Shown: positions 37,637 to 49,600 of the stretch, piece after piece
How positions within the stretch are numbered: the stretch's first letter is position 1
Layout of the letters: each line of letters starts with the position of its first letter
Assembly (NCBI GenBank): GCA_002118135.1
Contig: BDIU01000192.1
Span: 434,001 to 498,000, forward strand
DNA length: 64,000 nucleotides
Origin: Trebouxia sp. TZW2008
Lineage: Eukaryota; Chlorophyta; Trebouxiophyceae; Trebouxiales; Trebouxiaceae
Direction: 5' to 3'
The notes under the pieces: model-generated
What the model was told of the DNA's origin: nothing
The model's database searches: none
The model's input: only the letters and a program-made list of their open reading frames with translations
Made by a program: the position numbers and the translations under genes

Positions 37637-38665
37637 CTGCAGAGCAGAGCAAAGTATTAGACATGAGGCGGCATGACAAGAATTCGCTGCTGAGTGGCGG
37701 CCCACAGCAGCTTTTGTAAAGCTTACTCCAACTCAGGTGTGCAAAAGTACGCAGTTGGGAACAAGAACGGGATAGCATAAGAGTGCGTGACAACTTGAGC
37801 AGCAGTGGTCACCTCGCTCAAAAGCTATAGAGGCGATCTCCAACAACAATCTGCCTGGATCGTGCGCTGCGGCCCCTGTGCTCTCAATTCATGGCGAGCC
37901 GCTTCGCAGCTGCAACGATTCAATTTGCAGCTTCAAATGACACACGCAACCGTGGCACAGACATTCCGCAATTGTACTTCGCTCGTAGGGTGCAGCGCGA
38001 CGATGCAAGGCAGACAAGCGCAGGCACGTCAACGAGTGTCAACGAGTACTAGGGAATCCAGCCCGGGAATCTGGCTAACATTGTGCACAAACAATCAATC
38101 AATCAATCAAACAAGCATGCATTGTGTGTCACACGTGAACGCCGCTAATGAGCATGCAGCTGAAACTCAGCCTCATGGCAGCACTTGTGGCCATGCTTCA
38201 CAGCGTGAATTGCATCTGATTCTTCATCATTACCAACTGAGTCGATGATCTTCTCCAAGATGCGCAGACTTGATGAGCACAACTGTCCCATTATCAATGT
38301 GTGCCTCAGTTTTGCTGAAAATGAGATTTTAGTCTCGTGTTTGCCTGCCCAAGTCACGCATGCGATGACACATTGAAATTTTTGCACAGAGCATGCATGT
38401 GATCATGACGCGTGGTGAGGCTGATTGCTATGCAATGTCCATGACATTGGCCGTCGCTGCGGAGGCTATGTTGACACGTTCAAAGTCAGTATTGCTCCTT
38501 GACGAGGCGTTAGGGGCAGACTTCAACCCGCCTCACCGACAGACAAGGAAGACTTGGCGGCCGCAGCTGTGTGACCTGAATCGTGGTAACTTAGCCAATC
38601 TTAGTCATAGCTTGAGTGCAAGCTTGTGTTCACGCACTTGCGCACTGCATCGTGGTCGTGCAAGC
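37637..38665. promoter_or_regulatory. Divergent upstream region, RBR ligase and monooxygenase
   Basis: About 1 kb between two divergently read genes. It must contain both promoters and the unplaced first exon of the RBR gene. A (CAAT)n tract lies at 38092-38110. No TATA box was placed. Confidence 0.45.
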
Positions 38666-41600
38666 ATGTTGCATGTGTCCTGGAGCTCAAGTAGCTTGCC
38701 ATACCTGGCTGGACATACTGGCGATCGAGTCGCCACCAATAACGGCGATCATCGCAGCCGAAGAAGGCTCGCGATCAGTGCACGACGCTCGACTCGAATG
38801 TGTGCACAAGCTCCCGACGTTGATGTCGCGGTTGTCGGAGGCGGTCCAGGAGGTTTGGCAGCAGCAGCTGCTATTAGATCCGCGCTCGGAGCAGAAGCGA
38901 CCGTTAGGGTGACCACCATCAAACCTGAAGAAGTCGAGCTCAAGCTTGCGGTCTACCTGTGTACGAAGCTGACGCCGAACATCGCGTGGCTTGCAGGTAT
39001 TCGAGAGTCTCAAAGGCTACAAACTGCAAGGATCTGGCGTGCTGATGCAGCCGAACGTTCAACGCGCCCTGGAAGCCATACACCCTACCTTGTTTGACAA
39101 GTGAGACAGCCAATGTCATCGGGCAAGCGTCTAATCAACCAGCCCTGCCTCACGCCCTACGCATCAATCTACAATGCAACCTTCGACATGCATCAGCTCA
39201 AGCTTGTCAACTTGCCAGCATGCTTCAAAAGTGAGTGGTCAATACAGGTTCAAAACACACGGACTTCCTCTCTGGGGTAGTCAACATTTTGACTTGAATG
39301 GCAAGCACACCAGAGATGTGCCACCAGAAATCTCACCTGAGATTGCAGCACTGCGCAAGCATTATGGAAGAGCACCTTTCTTCCTTGGTTGGCACGAGAT
39401 CAGGCAGCTGTTGTACGATTTTGTGCCAAAACACCTTGTGGAATTTGACAAACAGGCAAATGTCTTTTGCCTGGCAGCAAGCATTGCAATCTTGCAAGCA
39501 AACTGCAGCAACCACATTGTCATATTGTTTGCATGGTATGCATTGGTGCCTCCACATGTCGAGTCAGCCAGCTTCAACATTCACCTCAAATGCTGTGTTG
39601 CTTGCACTATGTTCACTGACTGTGAGACTCATGCCTGAGGCGCCTAAGAGGATGCAACGTAAGATGCCAAGAGCACAGATGCCTGTTGCAGAAATTGCAT
39701 CAGCTGCCAACAGTCTCAGCAAGTCTCAGCGCATGTTCCTTGTAATGTGTATATGTACATGCCGTACTGCTAGGACAGGCCCTTAGGTGTGCCCTGTGAC
39801 AAGAATTACAAGCGAATCATGCCTCAGCTAGGTAGGAAAGGCCCTTCAAATGGCTTGGCTTTGTGCTGCAGATGAAGCATTACGCAGAAGACAAGGAGGG
39901 TGTCACCTTGCAATTTGATCACGGGGAGCCTTCAGTCAGGGCAAAGGTGCTAGTGGGAGCTGATGGCTACTTCTCACGAGTGCGCAATCAATGCCTCAAT
40001 GACGGGCCTCCAGACTTTGTGGTGAGCAAGTTCATTGCTGCTCATTGCTGTTCATTGTTTCCCTCAATCTTGTGCCTTGACCTCATGCACATGGCCCCGC
40101 TCATCTGACTTGCTATGCCATACAGTCAACCCCTACAGAAAGCAGAACTGTTTGCATGCCATCGAGTCAGCCCTGACTCAAAGAAGAAATGTTTGCAGGT
40201 TGCCAAATGCTGTGTATCAGCTTGCAATTGGGCCTTGAAGTTGTGCCTTACTTTGCAACAACTGCATGCATGTATCCACCCTAGCAGCAGGTTGCATGTG
40301 TCAGTTGTGCCTCGTGGTGCATGTAGCGCTACAAGATGACCAATTAGCCTGCTGTTCCAGACAAGTCCCCTTGTCTGCAACAAGGGCTTTGCACACATTC
40401 TGCGGCAACTTCTCCTAGGGCGCAACTACCTCGCGCATAAGGACGCGACAGCAAGCACGTAGACATAGTCCCCTCACTTGTTGCGTCGTCGCAAGCCTGT
40501 GCCATCCCTCAATCTCTGCATATTAAATCTTGACTTGCTGGCACAGGCGGATTGCGTCAACATGGAATGATCCATTGTACATATTGCTTCCGTGTGGCAA
40601 CTTCACCTGCAAAGCTTCCAGGCACCTCTGCACGGCATGTTGCAGTACAGCATTGTTTGCTGTATCAAACAGCTTTGCAATTGCATATGATGCATGAGGG
40701 ACGCATTCTGCTCTGCATCATCTGGGTTGAAATGCTGCATTTGAGAGTACATGCATGATATTATGCATGGTGTGTTACAGGGCAGTGTGATGTGGCGGGC
40801 TAGGACGCCTTGGTTGCCTGGCATGCAAGATCCTGAGGACAGGTGATCTTCCCAAGGCCCAAGATATAAGCAGCTAAGCTTGCCAATATGCAAGCAGTGT
40901 CAAAGCAGTGATATGCAGCAGTGCGTTGCAGATTGTCCAATTGAACTGATATGACTGGTAGCTATCAGTCTGTAGACTGGTTGTGGTGCTGAAACAATCG
41001 CCGGCTTCGTTGTGGCAAACCACATTGCAATTGCTGAGTCTGTATGAAGAGCAAAAGCCAGGGCTTGCATGTCTGCTCTGACAGCACACCACAGTGCAAT
41101 GACTGCAAGCCAGAGGTTTCTTGGTGATCTTCTTCGGCGCTATCTGCTGCTTCTGCGTCAGCTTGCTGCTCTCCTTTTTCATCTTTGGGAATTAAAGCAG
41201 AGCGTTGCAGGCAATGGCAAAAGTCTCAAGCTAGGTGCCTGACCCTTAACAACTTCTCCTCCATTGCTTCTCCTCTTCTTGTATTGTGCTGCTGCCCTTT
41301 TGCTTTGTTTCAAAGTCTGTGCATATGTGCGTTGGGTGACAGGCTGTCTTCGAAATGGTGTTCTTGTTTTTGCTGCCTCCTGCTCATCTTCTTTGGCTTA
41401 GTCTATGCATATGCGCTTTGCATGGCAGGCAGCCTGGCATGCTGCCAGTAGTCTTCTTCATGATCTGAGTCTGTGCGTATGTGTGTAATGCATGGCAGGC
41501 CGCCTTCCAGGTGGTGGCGCAGCGATGAGACCGGCACCTTCAGCAAACCCTTTGCAGTGGTTTTCAAAATGGGAACCCTAGAGGATACTAAAGAAAGAGC

Positions 41601-44600
41601 ATGGACCTGGGTCCTGTCTGCGCCCATTGACTATGTGAAAGCAGCTGGGGTGGAATTTGACCCAGAGGCAAGAACCATAAAAAGTGTGCAGGGGGAAACT
41701 GGGCATAAATCATCAGCACTAGAGGTGAGCTGCAATGCGTCTGCCTCAATTCCGTCCTCTACAAGAAGAAGAAGCGACACAAAAAAAATCTCCAAGCCGT
41801 CAAGTACGACAACTGGCCTTTGTGAGTAGCAGTCTGAGGTTCACGCATGCATGTCAGGAGATTGCTATGTGTAGTGCTGCAGCAAGCTAGCAAGTCTGAC
41901 TGCATATAACAGTAATAACAGCCATGATGATGACACATAATACACATGTGCTAGGTGTGTGTGTCCCAAGTCCCGTCTTGCCACGCAGGCTTGCTCTGAG
42001 CGTCTTCTCTGACAGCATGTGTCACCATTCAACAGCCTGTTCAGCTCCTAGCAGTTATAGCACACTGTTTTCTTATTGCTTTCTGGTCTCGTCAAGTTGT
42101 GTTTTGAGCTTGCCCAGCATGCTTGTTGGCAATGTGGACAAGCAGTTTCTGCCACGTTGCACCTGTTGGATGCAAGACTGACATGCGGTAGAGCCAAATG
42201 CAGCCAAGGCCAAAGAATACACATCAAACCTGCTTGTAGCCAGAATCTTGGCTGTTTATCAGCCCTGCCTACATAAGTCGCCAGCATCAGCCAGCATGCA
42301 TATCATCAAATCACACACATCTTTGTGTGACAAAAGGGCTAAATGCAAAATGCAATGAGAATCATTGCCAGCTTGGCATTTGAGCTGATGGGGTAGTGTG
42401 CATGTCCCTATCATTGGCAACTTACCATGGTGTAGGGACACACTGCATGCAAAACACAGTCGACGTCTGTGTTTGGCAGCATTCAGTCTGCGCTGATTGG
42501 CCAGCATGCATGTGCATGTGATGCTGAACTTGTGCTGAATGCTGAATGCAATCAAAGTGTTTGGCAGCTACCCAGCAGAGCTGTTGGGCATTTTGAAAGC
42601 TACAGGGCCTTTAATGGTCACCCAGCGCGCTCTGTACATATGTACGCTGACTCTCATATAATTTACCATGCGACAGATGCTGATGTGCTGAATGCAGAAT
42701 GCAATCAAGGTCTTTGACAGCTACCCGAAAGAGCTGTTAGGCATTTTGAGAGCCACAGAGCCTTCAACTTTCACGCTGCACGGTCCTCACATGCTTGACT
42801 TGACCCCACTCACTTGCGATGTGTTGAATGCAGAATGCAATCAAGGTCTTTGACAGCTTCCCAAAAGAGCTGTTGGGCATTTTGAAAGCCACAGAGCCGT
42901 CAACAGTCACCCAGCATGGTCTATACATGCGTAACCTGACCCCTACCTCACCCTTGGAACAAGCCATGCTCCCTCACATTGAAAAAGATGAACAGCCACA
43001 GGCTGCTCAACCAAATGTCCAGTCAGCAGGGCGTCAAGAGGTACAAGCTGCCCAGTCAAACATACAGTCAGCAGGGCATCAAGACAATGAAGAGGATCCG
43101 CAGTCAGCAACCTTGGCCTCAGCCTCAAAGCAGAAGCTGAACACAGATGAGGGGCAAGGCAAAGGGCAGGGCCAGGGGCAGGACACAGGGCAGGGGCAGG
43201 GCTGGGGCAAGGGGCGGGTAACTCTACTAGGAGATGCTGCTCATGCCACCTTGCCCAATGGTGAGCTCCTTGTGTTTGTGTTGCAACACACTCCTGTGCA
43301 GCAAAGTCTACATGACACAAATGGCACAGCAGGCCTTTACACAACAATTGTTCACAAAGCAAGCTGTGCTGGAACAGCTGTACCCTATGGCATGCAGGTC
43401 AGGGTTTGGCACTGGCTGTGGAGGATGCTGTGGTCTTGGCTTGGCATCTCAAGCAGAAGGGTATTGGTCCAGCAGCTTTGCGAAGGTATGTTCAATTTTG
43501 ATGACCAGTGCTTTGACACATTGTATGTCAGCTTGTTACAGTATGAAGACATGCATTGCCATCCTCATTGCCAAAGTGCATGCGGCTTTTGCTGGAAGTT
43601 ATAGTGCAACCTCTCCTGTGACACATGTGGCATCATGTGTTGTGTGGACTTATGTGAATAGAGTGGCCAGTCCTTCAACACACTACAAGTTAGCTTCTTA
43701 CAATGTTAACACATGCATTGCCGTCATCATCGTGAAAGTGCGTGCCGTTTTGACTGCAACTTGTATTCAAAAAGGCCCGCACTACCGCACTACTTGTAGT
43801 GTGACTGTTCCTCCGGCAATAAAGTTGAATCACATTTCATGTGAGCTACATTGTCTGAATGTGCACAATGCATACACTGCAGCGTGCGTAATGCAGTGTG
43901 TACTGTGCTTGTGCATGAACCAGTGTGTGCAATGCAACCGCCATGAGGCATCAATGCTGGCAGTCAGGGTCATGTGTTGCAAATTCTCTCTGTGGGTTTT
44001 GTTTTTCTTTGCGACAGAGTCTGCACTGGTACAGCATTCTGCTTGAGCTAAGCCGCATGTCTGTGCGCATGTGGACAATTCAGACAATGCAGTCAATCAG
44101 CGCGCTGGAAAGACAGGACTGCGTGTTGCAGCTATGAGCAAGAGCCATTAAAGCGGGTCACAGTCATGCACAAGAAGCGCACAGATGCTGCACGTGCCAA
44201 ATACAAGGAGAGAAGTGGCTGCGTGCATGTAAACACTTTCTTAATGCAGCAATTTATTGCAATTGAAAGACAGGAGTGTGTGCTGCAGCTATGAGCAAGA
44301 GCAACTGAAGCGGGTCACAGTCATGCATGAGAAAGGCACAGATGCCGCTCCTGCCAAAGACAAGGAGAGAAATGTCTACAAGCCATATTTTAGGCCGCTG
44401 TGGCAGTCATCAGCAGTAAGTCCTCCCCAGGTTTTGTTGGGGTGTGTGATGTGTCACCTTTACCCTTACCCCTTACCCGTTACTCCTTGCCCCTTGCCCC
44501 TTACCGCTTACCCCTCACCCCTTACCCCTTACCTCTTACCCCTTACCTGTTACCCCTTACTCCTTACCACGTGCCACTTACCCCTGACCCTCTTACCGTC

Positions 44601-44934
44601 AACCCCTTACCTCTTACCCCATAGATTTACTCCTGACCCTGTAGGGGTACAGAGAATAGCATCATGCACCTGAATTGCGGCGTAGGGTCCACTTCTTAGT
44701 GTCAAAACTGTGCTGCAGTCCTGCTGTGACTCACAGATTTGGAATGCTAACATGATGTGCATGTCACGCCCTCTATGCAGCTTCTGATGTGATGTCAGAC
44801 ACATGTTGCAGTTCTTGCCATCAATGGCGTGTCAAATTTTTCATTGTCATACCAACCAATGATGATGATAAATCAGTGCCTGTGCATTGCAGGAGGATGT
44901 CGGGGCCAAAACCTGCATTGTGGATTGGGAATGA
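38666..44934 (+). CDS. FAD-dependent aromatic-type monooxygenase
   Basis: Ten exons, 38666-38908, 38997-39100, 39248-39455, 39872-40021, 40781-40842, 41511-41724, 42834-43260, 43398-43485, 44289-44415 and 44893-44934, join in phase to 554 residues. The first 50 residues are Ser/Arg-rich and look like an organellar transit peptide. The FAD-binding VAVVGGGPGGLAAA starts near residue 55, VLVGADGYFSRVR is the second nucleotide motif, and VTLLGDAAHATLPNGQGL with AVEDAVVLAWHL is the GD/flavin-ribityl motif. This is the PF01494-type hydroxylase fold, also used by zeaxanthin epoxidase-like enzymes; the substrate is not readable. Exon 7 carries a low-complexity Gln/Gly insertion. The last, 13-codon exon and the exon 6 acceptor are the weakest parts. 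Intron 3 uses either a GC donor or a poor GT six bases on. Confidence 0.8.
41319..41450 (+). repeat. Two copies of the monooxygenase exon 6 acceptor region
   Basis: The stretch before and at the exon 6 start (TCTGTGCGTATGTGTG ... GGCAGGCC) recurs at 41319-41370 and 41401-41450, ahead of the functional exon at 41511. Confidence 0.65.
42544..42800 (+). repeat. Two upstream copies of monooxygenase exon 7 start
   Basis: The start of exon 7 (AATGCAATCAAGGTCTTTGA, peptide VFDSFPKELLGILKATEP) is at 42834. Copies begin at 42698 and 42544 (spacings 136 and 154 bp). The 42698 copy keeps the GCAG acceptor. In the 42544 copy it has become GCTG, so splicing there should be lost. Confidence 0.9.
44132..44228 (+). 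repeat. Alternative copy of monooxygenase exon 9
   Basis: This copy has a TTGCAG acceptor, 97 open nucleotides (peptide YEQEPLKRVTVMHKKRTDAA) and a CAT|GTAAAC donor. It enters in phase 2 and leaves in phase 0, exactly like exon 9 (44289-44415). Confidence 0.8.
44457..44628 (+). repeat. Degenerate TTACCCC heptamer array
   Basis: About 24 imperfect 7-bp units (CCCCTTA, with CCTCTTA, CCTGTTA and CTCCTTA variants) in the last intron of the monooxygenase. The complementary unit is GGGGTAA, which resembles but does not match the plant telomere repeat. Confidence 0.85.
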
Positions 44935-45203
44935 TTCTGGGTGCTCAACTTCCCTCAATCTATTCAAGCCTTTCCTGGCAGGCTGTGACCATGCGACACA
45001 TTATGACACGCACAAGCTGCTGTGAGATCGCAGCATATTAGCAACTGTGTATGACAGCGCGTGAACTAATATAGCAAGTGCAGAACTCATGACAAGCAAG
45101 ATGCAGCTTGTCACAAAAACTTAATTTATGAAGTTTTGGCAGCCTTGCATGCAGCTGACAGCTGGATTGTGGCTGTCATGTTTCTTACTTTATTATTTCA
45201 AAA

Positions 45204-45317
45204 GTCAACTTTCTGATGGTTGCTGCTCCTGAAGCAGCAAAACCGGGCTGCCTCTATGAACAGAGGCTCCTGTTATGATGCCTAACGGCGCAGACTTTTC
45301 TTTTTTCTTTTTTTTCC
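45204..45317 (+). mobile_element. Hairpin-rich short retroposon, longest copy
   Basis: The 14-bp direct repeat TTATTATTTCAAAA flanks the element (45190-45203 and 45318-45331), a target-site duplication typical of LINE-type retroposition. The 114-bp body has a GGTTGCTGCT/AGCAGCAA stem, the GCCTCT/AGAGGC stem, a CTAACGGCGCAGAC box and a tail of about 25 pyrimidines. It has no coding capacity and no recognisable Pol III B box. Confidence 0.85.
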
Positions 45318-45736
45318 TTATTATTTCAAAACATTCTAGCACGTACAGCTCCTAATGTTTGAACTTGTGATTGCTTTTTACGTGTTGCAGAGTGTCTGTC
45401 TGCTTGAGGCCATGTGACTTTGGTGACCAGTGCCACCGTACCTAGGCTTATTGGTACCAACAGTCTGAGCTGTTTTCTGATGATTTCAAGCATTAAGAGT
45501 TCTACAGATTTGTGAAAAGTCTGCCTCCCAGATCTGTGGGATGCATTGTGCTCTTCTGAAACCCTCTGTTCTGCCCTATTACTTATGTCATTACACAACT
45601 GCCAGTCAAGCTTTTGAATGCCTGGCTTGGCCTGAATTAAATTAGCGCACTACCCAGATGGCATACATCTTCAAATGTGACGAAGCTATGCATACCTGAG
45701 AGAAGACATACGAAGAAGCCAAGCAACTATAAGTCC

Positions 45737-45738
45737 NN
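45737..45738. other. Two undetermined bases (NN)
   Basis: Unresolved bases in the assembly, in intergenic sequence. Confidence 1.
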
Positions 45739-46190
45739 TAGCCTGCAGTTAGTATAGCGTGACAGCTTTTACTATGGCGCTGCAGATTGACAGTGGCCAC
45801 CAATTTAGTCAAGGCGCATTACGACTGACTTAGCCATCACTTCCTTTGACCAAGCAGTCACGTTCTTGGACGAGATCTTTGACCTATCCATCTTACATAG
45901 TACTTAGTGCCATTCAGTCCTATTTTGGCTACGCTTTTGGGGATTCTACTATTCAAGTTCATGTGTATGCAGCAGTTTGGAACACAAAAACACAACTGGG
46001 ACTGGCTACTCAACTGGACCTGCTATTCCGCCGTGTAAATATCTATCGCTCGCAACAAAAACTTTTCGCTCGTGTGCGCTGCATTGCATTCTCACAGCGT
46101 ACACCTTCTAACGTCACCTAAACGCATACCGGTGTCAGGCTTGCTGCAGACGTTTGCATGCAGCAATGTCTGCGCATATATATATCTATG

Positions 46191-46287
46191 GGTTGTTGCT
46201 TTGAAGGCAGCAATCCCGGGCTGCCTCTTTAGACAGAGGCTCCCGTTATGACGCCTAACGGCGAAGACTTTTCTTTTTTCTTTTCTC
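46191..46287 (+). mobile_element. Hairpin-rich short retroposon copy
   Basis: GGTTGTTGCTTTGAAGGCAG, CCCGGGCTGCCTCT with its AGAGGC partner, a 6-bp CCGTTA/TAACGG stem, and a CTTTTCTTTTTTCTTTT tail. It is highly similar to the 45204 copy, about 1 kb away. No clear target duplication. Confidence 0.75.
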
Positions 46288-46639
46288 TATATGCTGTGTC
46301 TGCCGCTGCATGCAATGGTTTCCAATTCTGCTGCAATGCAACCTATTCGATGCCCTGTGCTGCATCTTCGTTGCTCTGTTTGTGTTCTGCAATGCACATG
46401 GACCACTTGTGTTCCATTTCTGTTTTCTGACAGTTTGCTTGGCTTTGAGCAGCCGAAGCCAGCAGCAAGGGATTAGTCACAATTGAGCCAATTTTACTAA
46501 ACATCCTCTTGTCATCTGCATTTTCCATCGACTTCCTAGCTGCCTGCTTAGCCAAGGCGTGAATACCGCATCGAAGGGTACATGATGCCGGCGGCAGAAT
46601 GTCGATGCGTCTCTGCGTCTTTGATACCACTGCGCCATC

Positions 46640-49600
46640 ATGCCCATCGAAAAGGTTCTTATCGCAATCTTCGTCGGCACCTCAGGTATTGAGCTGATCA
46701 GCATTGCAGAGCTGTGCACTTCTCGTTCAAAGCTTGCATGCCTGTGCCGATCTGCTCATCTTGCATGTTGTTCTTTCTGCGCCACCATCGCGTAACCGCA
46801 AGCCCAACTATGAAGGGCTGAGAGGCTTTCAACTTGTGCGTTTGCAGTGCCTTGGTGCTTTGCACAAAGCTCCAGCGATTTCAGCGCCTATGACACAGCG
46901 TATCCTGCAAACTTGACTGGGCCTGGAGCCGAGGCTGTGCCTACAAACGTGAGCGATGGATGGCACTTTCCAAGACCGCTGTTCAACGCTCCAGCTACGT
47001 ACCCACAGGTCTTCCGAGCTGTTTCTTGCGGATCTCAGCCCAGCCAATACATAGGCGTTGGTTACAAAAGGCTATACACACCTGAGGGAGGCCAAGATTA
47101 CGCCGTGCAGCTGAGCTTTCTGACTGCATACCCAAATAACATCACAGGTAGGTCTGCACCATCTGGTTGTCTGTACTTGTGCATCTGCTGCAATGCTCAA
47201 AATAAGCTCACATCTGTTGGAACCCACTTGATTGTGGCTGTGAAATCAGTTTATACAAATCTGTATGCTGCCCTGTCTGCCATTGATATGTCTGAACATG
47301 GTCGACAAGTTGTTGCAATTGCGCTGACAAGCATAACAAGCTTAACAACATTCATGAAAGCGACCAGAGGTTTACTGTTGTGACCAAACCTTGACTACAG
47401 CTCTGAATGATATGCTTCACGCTTGTGCAGGCGTCCTGAGCTGCCCCTGTTCTCCATGGCTACCATAATGAAACATGCTGCATAGACTTTTCTTGACTCT
47501 GTTCTCTTCGGATGTCTGCAGGCACAGGCGCCGGAAGTATGCAGAGTGTGTTCACCCTGCAGTACAACACCTTTCTGAACCTCAGAACAGGCGTAGTGTC
47601 TGCTTTGAACTTCTCAGAAGTCAATGTCAGCCCTTCAGTGTACACTTTCAATGTGACCATAGATGGTCAAATTGCTCAAGAGGCCACTGGCAGAGCTGAT
47701 TCAACAGTGTACAGCACAGTAAGAAGTGTGCACATGACCTGCAGCACGAACTTAGTGAATGTGAAATGCACAACCTTTAGTGCACACTGTCAATGCGTCA
47801 ACCGGTGGTCAAGTGGCTCATGAGGCCACTGGAAGAGCTGACTCTACAGCGTACAGCACAGTAAGTCATACACATCACTTGCAACATGACATCATATGAC
47901 ATAGAAGCCACTAGAATGCCTGACTTTACGGTGTACACCAGAGTAGATTATGCACTTCACTTGCAGCATGGCTTTATTTACCAAAACCTGCGTGTGACAT
48001 GTCATGTGTGTCTGTGGCTTGTAGGTATGTTCTGTATATGTGTTGCGGAGCTGTATATACATGCGCGTGCTTGATATCATGTGTGACACAAATGCGTGTA
48101 TGTGGTTGCAGGTGCACAGCATTGACAGAGACGCCTTCTTTGGCATGGCAGACAACAGTGATGGCAGAGGTGGCCTGAGATACTATCAGTATGGGCCGCC
48201 AGCCTATAACTCAGTGGATGCCAATGACACAGGTACTGTCCAATCTCCATTCCCTGCTCTGCTTTTCAACATTCAAGCGTGGATACTACATGTGACTGTT
48301 TGATGCTGCATTACCTGCTGTGATCAACTTCAGAGTATTGAGCACATGAATCAGTGGATGCTGACGACACAGGTAGTGCCAAGCTTTTCTCAATGCTTTC
48401 AATATCAACATCATCGTTCAATTACGCATACACTTGCCTGGTGGGGTTCATGTCTCTGGTATGTGCGTACAGGAGCACTGCAGTGCTCACAAATAACTCT
48501 GCCCACAGAGGTCAGTACCAATGTGAATGTAGATCTATGTTTGTGTCACTTGTTGTACACTAACACAGTGCCGTTTCCAAAAGGCACGTGCATCCAACTC
48601 TGTGCCGAATTGGTGTTGCAGTCCTTGCACTGCTGTGTGTTTGACAAACACTTCGCGCTTACAAGTAGCTTCATTCATGCAATTGCTGCATTGCTATATG
48701 CCAGCAATTTCTTGACAACAAGTACCTGTACCTACAGCAGGTTTTGCACGCTGCTTTGCAAGATCTAACTGGTCTCAGCATTGAATTCACAGGCGCTGTA
48801 CAATCAATTGAAGTTGTATTGTTTGCCAATGTCAGAAAACTAATTTTGAGTATAGTGACCCTGTGTTGAAGAGCTGACAAAGTCGTTGACAATCTCTTGT
48901 GCAGGAAGCAAGTTGGAGAATGAGTTCTTCTGGACGCAGAATGTGGAGCTATTGCGCTTTTACACTGGCTTTGTAGCCATGCAGGCAACTACGGGAAGCC
49001 TCTGCAACCCAAACACATTGTAAGCTCACAAAACATCCTTCTGCTATGTGTACTCTGTACAAAGCAGTCATCTCAACAGTGTACGTCTATTGGCTTTGTA
49101 GCCATGCAGGCAATGACAGGAAGCCTGTGCAATCCAAACACCTTGTAAGCCTGAATGCCTAATTTGTGCAGTCACGTGCATAAGCTGAGATGTCTCCCGT
49201 GTCTCACATACTCTCATGCCCGAATGAACTTTGAGTCTCAAGCATTGTGCCAGCATATTAGACATCCAGCTTAGCCTGTACAAAGCACTACTGGCGGCCA
49301 AGCATCCGGAAAGCAATTGGCTTCTGACCTGCTTGATTGCTGATGCGACTGGGCGCCAATGCACCAGACAGGAAATGCTTTTGCAACTGTGAGAGCACAG
49401 GCTTAAACATAGTGCATGTGTTGCTGTTGCAGAAGCGTTTGATCTAGCTGTAACGTGTACTGAACTTTGCATCATATTTTCTTTGCAGGAGACGCTGCAG
49501 CTGTCATAGTATGTGCTGAACTCTGTCACTCAGACTGCATTTGCATCGCGCACTGTCATGTTGCATTCATTGTAGCATGTGCTTTTGTTTGTCACAACTG

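Larger units (their letters stand above)
44935..46639. other. Intergenic region with two retroposon copies
   Basis: No gene is seen. It contains hairpin-rich retroposon copies at 45204-45317 and 46191-46287 and an assembly ambiguity of two N bases at 45737-45738. Confidence 0.5.

Noticed and set aside
41185..41451. Cys/Leu-rich open frame that looks like a small membrane protein
   Set aside because: It overlaps decayed copies of the monooxygenase exon 6 border and has no family similarity.
44400..44630. Long Leu/Pro/Thr-rich open frames over the heptamer array
   Set aside because: A 7-bp repeat without stops gives open frames by chance; exon 9 has a good donor at 44416.
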